A DNA stretch of 64,000 nt from a bacterium. GTDB taxonomy: Bacteria > Armatimonadota > Abditibacteriia > Abditibacteriales > Abditibacteriaceae. The first letter of the stretch is position 1. Each line of letters opens with the position of its first letter. A program made the position numbers and the translations under genes. Shown here in pieces: positions 59,638-64,000 of this stretch. The notes under the pieces are model-generated. The model was not told the DNA's origin. It ran no database searches and worked only from the letters and a program-made list of their open reading frames with translations. The stretch is taken from NCBI GenBank assembly GCA_004172935.1, contig SDZD01000031.1, forward strand, positions 1 through 64,000, read 5' to 3'.

Positions 59638-60789
59638 GTGAAAGTTCTGCTTGTTTCGCACACCTGCCAGTCGCGCACCGAGGGCCAGCCGAAGGCGTTC
59701 GAGTTAGCGCGCTTGGGCATCGAGTTGTGCGTGGTTGTGCCCCGCAAATGGATGCATTACGGTCAGTGGCGCGAGTCGCAGGTGCCCGAAAATGCGCCGT
59801 TTCGCTACGAGGTGCTGGACGCGAAGTGGCCGTGGTGCGGCCCCGCGCAGTCGTATTTGCACTTTTACCCCGGTATGGGGGCGCTGCTGCGCGAGTTCAA
59901 ACCCGATGTGATTGATTTGTGGGAGGAGCCGTGGGGGTTGGTTTCGCTGCACACGCTGCGACTGCGTAACCGTTTGTGCCCCAATGTGCCGCTTGTCTCC
60001 GAAACCGAGCAGAACATTGATAAGAGGTTGCCGCCGCCATTCGAGCCGATGCGCTCGCGTGTGTTGAAGGGTGCCGATTTCGTCGTCGGGCGCAACGCTC
60101 AGTCGCTCGAAATCGTGAAGCGCAAGGGCTATGCTGGCCCGTCGCGCGTCGTTCCCAACGCCGTCGATGCCGAGCTATTCCACCCGCTGACGGCGCAGGA
60201 GCGGCAAGCGAAGCGCGCGGCGCTTGGCTGGGGCGAGGGCGAGTTCTGGTGCGGTTATGTGGGGCGCCTCGTCGAAGAGAAGGGCATCGCCGATTTGATT
60301 GACGCACTGGCGCTGTGCGATTCGAGCGTTCGAGTTGCTCTGGTGGGCGATGGTCCATTCAAGGGCGAATTGGAAGCGCAAATCGAGCGTTTGGCGCTCA
60401 AAGATCGTGTGCAGTTCCGCGCCGGAGTGCCCGCAGCCGAGCTGGCGCCGATTATGGCGTCGCTCGATGCTCTGGTTTTGCCGTCACGCACGACGGCTAG
60501 TTGGAAAGAGCAGTTCGGGCGCGTGCTGATCGAGGCCAATGCCTGTGGCGTGGCAGCGGTTGGCTCCGATTCGGGGGCTATTCCCGATGTCGTGGGCAGC
60601 GGCGGGCGCATTTTTCCCGAATGCAACCCACAAGCACTGGCGAAAGTTCTGGACGAATTGGCGGCGAACCCAGCCGAGGCGCGTCGCATGGGCGAAGAAG
60701 GGCGCCGTGTGGTGTTGGAGCGCTACACATGGGCACGTGTCGCCGAGGCGATGAAGGGCATTTACGAAGAGTTGCTGGCGGCGAAATAG
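59638..60789 (+). CDS. GT4-family glycosyltransferase
   Basis: A 383-residue GT-B transferase. The GTG start follows AGGGGG by two bases. Sequence features: MKVLLVSHTCQSRTEGQPKAFELARLG, FKPDVIDLWEEPWGLVSLHTL, VPNAVDAELFHPL, CGYVGRLVEEKGIADLIDALALC, VALVGDGPFKGELEAQIERL, LDALVLPSRTTASWKEQFGRVLIEANACGVAAVGSDSGAIPDVV (EX7E). It ends the second exopolysaccharide block. Confidence 0.92.
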   Translation: MKVLLVSHTCQSRTEGQPKAFELARLGIELCVVVPRKWMHYGQWRESQVPENAPFRYEVLDAKWPWCGPAQSYLHFYPGMGALLREFKPDVIDLWEEPWGLVSLHTLRLRNRLCPNVPLVSETEQNIDKRLPPPFEPMRSRVLKGADFVVGRNAQSLEIVKRKGYAGPSRVVPNAVDAELFHPLTAQERQAKRAALGWGEGEFWCGYVGRLVEEKGIADLIDALALCDSSVRVALVGDGPFKGELEAQIERLALKDRVQFRAGVPAAELAPIMASLDALVLPSRTTASWKEQFGRVLIEANACGVAAVGSDSGAIPDVVGSGGRIFPECNPQALAKVLDELAANPAEARRMGEEGRRVVLERYTWARVAEAMKGIYEELLAAK

Positions 60790-61030
60790 AGAGTAAATAC
60801 CAGGTGAAACGGCGTTTTTTGCGAGAGTGATTGCTATGAATAGGCACAGTTAGGGAGGCGTGGTGGCAATTGTGGTGAAGGTTGTTTGCACTATTAATCC
60901 AGAAAAGGGGATTGGGAATAGCAAAAGACAAGACGCAATGTGTCCCTGTTCGCTTAACTGGAATGAATCGGTCGGTAACTCCGCGCGTGATTGTTGAAAG
61001 ACTGGCGGTTTTACCCATTCAACTTTGCCC

Positions 61031-62464
61031 ATGAACGCCCGTTCTGATGCCCCTTCATCTTCCTCTGCCGACCCGCAGCAGGAAAGTCCTCCCATTTTGC
61101 AGAGGGAAATCGATAGGCGCACCCGCGCTGAAGATGGGCCTAAAGCTCAACTGTCCGATGACATGTTTCGCAGCACGTTGTCGCCCGAAGCAGAGTTTGT
61201 GTTGCTGGGAGCGCGTGTTCGCCTCGAAGGGGCGCGTGCCCGTCGATTCGATCATCTGCTCAGCCGAGGCATGGTATTCCCCAATGATCGGCGACGCTCC
61301 TCGAATCATAAGAACAACGTGCCGCTCAACTGGGCGCTCGTGCTTTTCCTTTGTGCCCAGCATCGGGTGACGGGGTTGGTCGGGCGCCATTTAAGCACGC
61401 GCGGGTGGCGCAACGTGCCCCCCGAAGTCGTTTCGGGAATCAATCGCTATTTTGGCGAGATGGCGCTGCACAGCGCGCTTCTCACAGGTGAACTTGTGAA
61501 TGTGTCGCGCCACCTGCAAAGCGCGGGCATTCCGATGGTTTCGTTCAAGGGGCCGACCCTGGCAGTGGCCCTGTACGGCAATGGTGTGGTGCGTCCTTCC
61601 GCCGACATCGACTTGCTGGTGCCGCGTTCGCATGTGCAGCGCGCTCACGCATTGCTGCGCGAATTGGGCTATGCCCACGAAGTCGATTTAACGCTGTCAC
61701 AGGAGCGCCAGCATCTGCGCGTCGATTCCGTGTTCAATTTGCTGCGGCCTTCGCCGCCAGAAGCCGCCGACCTATTCCCTTCTGGTCTGGCTGTCGAACT
61801 TCACTGGGCCATCACTTCGCCCTGCCTCCCCTTCGATTTCACTTATGAAAGCGTGGAAAAGGGTCTGTATCCCCTCAATGTGCGCGGCGATTTGAAATAT
61901 CAGCCCGCCCTGGCAGCTCACGACCTATTGCTGATTCTGGTGGTTCATGGCGCCAAGCATTTGTGGGAGCGTTTGCTGTGGTTGTGTGACATCGCGCAAC
62001 TGCTGGAGCGCAACCCCGACCTCGACTGGAAGTTGGTTTTGAAATCCGCTGAGGAGCGCGAAATCGAGCGTATGATGGCGCTGTGCTTGTCGCTAGTACG
62101 CGATGTTATGGGCGTTGAGTTGCCGCGCTTTGTGGAAGATTGGCTTTCGACACAGCCAAACGCGCTGCGTTTAGCGAGCCGCTTGCGTTCGGCATTGCTC
62201 AGCCACGAACTCGAAGAAGCTTTGCTGGCAAGTGGTCTCGAAGCGATGTCGGGAGGGGACGACGATGACGACCCGCCCCCGGCGGGCACGAACCGTTTGT
62301 TGGCCCAAACCATCGACCGCCCCTGGAAACGCATCGGCTTTTTCTGGCATGTCGCGACCACTCCTTCGGCTCGCGAGCGAGCCAGTGTGACTTTGCCACC
62401 CGGACTCGATGGGTTATGGTTGGTATTGCAGCCATTGCACGCTCTTAAAAAACGGTTGGGTTAA
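61031..62464 (+). CDS. Nucleotidyltransferase-family protein (PF14907-like)
   Basis: A 477-residue protein of the uncharacterised nucleotidyltransferase family often found near PqqD-like and HprK-like proteins. The diagnostic block is LQSAGIPMVSFKGPTLAVALYGNGVVRPSADIDLLVPRSHVQRAHALLRELGY, with the nucleotidyltransferase Asp pair DIDLLV. LILVVHGAKHLWERLLWLCDIAQLL is the conserved helical part. The N-terminal 60 residues are polar and variable. ATG 61031 was preferred to the in-frame TTG 61025. In some lasso systems a related protein acts after the kinase, but here it lies about 31 kb from the lasso kinase, next to polysaccharide genes. Confidence 0.85.
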   Translation: MNARSDAPSSSSADPQQESPPILQREIDRRTRAEDGPKAQLSDDMFRSTLSPEAEFVLLGARVRLEGARARRFDHLLSRGMVFPNDRRRSSNHKNNVPLNWALVLFLCAQHRVTGLVGRHLSTRGWRNVPPEVVSGINRYFGEMALHSALLTGELVNVSRHLQSAGIPMVSFKGPTLAVALYGNGVVRPSADIDLLVPRSHVQRAHALLRELGYAHEVDLTLSQERQHLRVDSVFNLLRPSPPEAADLFPSGLAVELHWAITSPCLPFDFTYESVEKGLYPLNVRGDLKYQPALAAHDLLLILVVHGAKHLWERLLWLCDIAQLLERNPDLDWKLVLKSAEEREIERMMALCLSLVRDVMGVELPRFVEDWLSTQPNALRLASRLRSALLSHELEEALLASGLEAMSGGDDDDDPPPAGTNRLLAQTIDRPWKRIGFFWHVATTPSARERASVTLPPGLDGLWLVLQPLHALKKRLG

Positions 62465-62547
62465 GTGCAAAATTGCGCTGACAAAAGCGAGGGGCGCCCC
62501 AGTAGATATGGAACGCGCTCCCTCGCTCAACCACCAAACTCAAGCGC

Positions 62548-64000
62548 ATGAATTTTCAATCTGTGTATGGTTTTGAGACTGAGTACGGCATTACCGTTGA
62601 AGATGCCGATGCCTCCGCTCTCATTAGCGCCTCACGTGAGGTCGTCAAAGCCTACTCCTCCCTGAAGAAGCCCGTTGTCACCCGCTGGAATTATCGGAGC
62701 GAAGACCCACGCAACGATCAGCGCGGTTTTCATGTTGAGAGCCTGTCGTTCGACCCGGTGGACGCCCAGTTCGACCGCCCCGGCGAACGCGCCCACTCGC
62801 CACAGGACGACCGCTGCGACCATTTGATGTCCAACGGCGCGCGTCTTTACAACGATCATGGTCATCCCGAATATTCGACGCCCGAATGCAGCGATCTACG
62901 TTCGCTGGTCGCGCACGACAAGGCGGGCGAGCGCGTGGTGTTGCAATGCGCGCAAATCTACGGCGAGAAAATCGGCAAAACCGTCGAAATCTGGAAGAAC
63001 AACACCGATTTCCACGGCGCAAGCTATGGCTCGCACGAATCGTATCTGGTGCGTCGTGATGTCGAGTGGGGAGCCTTCGTCGGGGGACTGGCGCCGTTTT
63101 TAGCCACCCGCATTTTATTCTGCGGCGCGGGCAAAGTCGGTAGCGAAGAGCGCGGCATCGACTCGCGCTTTCAAATCTCGCAGCGCGCCGATTTTTTCTC
63201 GACATTGCAAAGCGTCGATACGCTGCACAATCGCCCGCTCGTCAACACGCGCGACGAGCCGCACGGCGACGCGCGCCGTTTCCGGCGTTTGCATGTCATC
63301 GCGGGCGATGCCAACATGAGCGAATGGGCCATCGCCATGCGCGCCGGAACCACGAACCTTGTGGCGGCGCTCATCGAAAGTGGCTGGAAACTCGACTTCG
63401 AACTGCGCGACCCGGTCAAGGCCATCAAAACCGTCTCGCGCGATGAGACATACAAGTGGTTGCTGGACACCTCGCGCGGTTCCATGAGCGCTGTCGATGT
63501 GCAACGCGCCTATCTGGAAGGCGCCAGAGCGCTGGCGTTGCCGGGTTCCGATTGGGTACTGGGCGAATGGGCCGATGCTCTGGACACACTGGAGAGTGAC
63601 CCGATGGCGATGTTCGACCGCTGCGATTGGGTGGCGAAAAAACTGCTTCTCGAACAGTTCGCCGATGCCGAAGACCTCGACTGGACTCGCGACCGCCTGA
63701 GCTTGCAAAGTCTCGATTTGGCCTACTGCAACGTCGACCCCGATGCCGGACTGTATCAAGCCCTCGTCGATGATGGCGCCATGCAAACGCTAGTGACCGA
63801 AGAGGAAATCGAAGCCGCCCGCGATAGCGCGCCACAGGGCACGCGCGCCCAACTGCGCGGTGCCCTCGTCGCCAAGTTCGCCCCGCAAATCCGCCAACTC
63901 AGTTGGGGCGCGCTCGAAACCACAGCAGGAACTCGGCTCTCGTTGCCCGAAACTGCTCACTTCGCCAATATGCTGGCCCAAATCGAAGCCGCCCCTACCA
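62548..64000 (+). CDS. Dop/PafA-family Pup (or UBact) ligase/deamidase, probably Dop; 3' end missing
   Basis: At least 484 residues, cut by the window edge. The carboxylate-amine ligase fold characteristic of the pupylation enzymes is clear: YGFETEYGIT (Glu10/Glu12 metal ligands), NGARLYNDHGHPEYSTPECSDL with catalytic Asp103, YGEKIGKTVEIWKNNTDFHGASYGSHESYLV, and IAGDANMSEWA. The position of the Asp (103) is closer to Dop (about 94-95) than to PafA (about 57-64), reflecting the Dop-type insertion between residues about 40 and 85. No Pup/UBact gene or proteasome subunit is visible within the window; they would be expected to the right. Confidence 0.9.
   Translation, partial: MNFQSVYGFETEYGITVEDADASALISASREVVKAYSSLKKPVVTRWNYRSEDPRNDQRGFHVESLSFDPVDAQFDRPGERAHSPQDDRCDHLMSNGARLYNDHGHPEYSTPECSDLRSLVAHDKAGERVVLQCAQIYGEKIGKTVEIWKNNTDFHGASYGSHESYLVRRDVEWGAFVGGLAPFLATRILFCGAGKVGSEERGIDSRFQISQRADFFSTLQSVDTLHNRPLVNTRDEPHGDARRFRRLHVIAGDANMSEWAIAMRAGTTNLVAALIESGWKLDFELRDPVKAIKTVSRDETYKWLLDTSRGSMSAVDVQRAYLEGARALALPGSDWVLGEWADALDTLESDPMAMFDRCDWVAKKLLLEQFADAEDLDWTRDRLSLQSLDLAYCNVDPDAGLYQALVDDGAMQTLVTEEEIEAARDSAPQGTRAQLRGALVAKFAPQIRQLSWGALETTAGTRLSLPETAHFANMLAQIEAAPT

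Noticed and set aside
60850..61122. Minus-strand ORF between the last GT4 gene and the nucleotidyltransferase
   Set aside because: No recognisable domain, and it overlaps the real start region of 61031.

Overview
This window comes from a GC-rich bacterial chromosome that most resembles Armatimonadota (Abditibacterium/Fimbriimonas-like). Three things point there: two prepilin-like proteins of the DUF1559 type ([30 protein letters not shown] start, terminal H-x9-DG motif), a Dop/PafA-family protein (Pup or UBact system) cut by the right edge, and codon use that strongly favours TCG and GCG. The taxonomy is an inference. I see no rRNA, tRNA, CRISPR array, transposase or phage gene.

Layout. 1-22992 is mostly housekeeping: gnd, a pseudopilin, a LOV-domain hybrid histidine kinase, a TPM-domain protein, recR and ybaB, a PilC/GspF-like gene with a J-domain/TPR gene, panB-panC, an HDAC-like deacetylase, a secreted HEYGH protein, a PolX/PHP protein, a GNAT enzyme, a LacI regulator, a second pseudopilin, a small lipoprotein and an exported AGE-family enzyme.

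23376-35136 holds the most interesting unit, a lasso-peptide locus with a kinase. It contains an RRE/PqqD-like protein (24993), a B2 transglutaminase-like leader peptidase (25324), an AsnB-like macrolactam cyclase (25854), a 54-residue precursor with its own strong Shine-Dalgarno and terminator (28160-28324), an HprK-like kinase (28558) and, after a self-sufficient CYP102-type P450, an ABC exporter (33262). The predicted core starts at Ala23, places Asp at core position 9 for the ring, and ends in Ser, the site expected for a paeninodin-type kinase. 35137-36998 is an AT-richer pocket with three unrecognised small genes, palindromes and a dispersed repeat.

36999-46327 and 50900-60789 form a large exopolysaccharide region. 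It includes a Wzc-like chain-length protein with a damaged Walker A, a Wza-like exporter with several SLBB units, a Wzx-like flippase, an O-antigen ligase/polymerase-like protein, about eight glycosyltransferases, two hexapeptide acyltransferases and a membrane acyltransferase. Between the two halves lie a secreted beta-propeller-like protein and a cytochrome c/copper monooxygenase-like/EF-hand protein with a redoxin partner. The window ends with a nucleotidyltransferase of the type often seen near PqqD and HprK-like proteins, and the truncated Dop-like gene.
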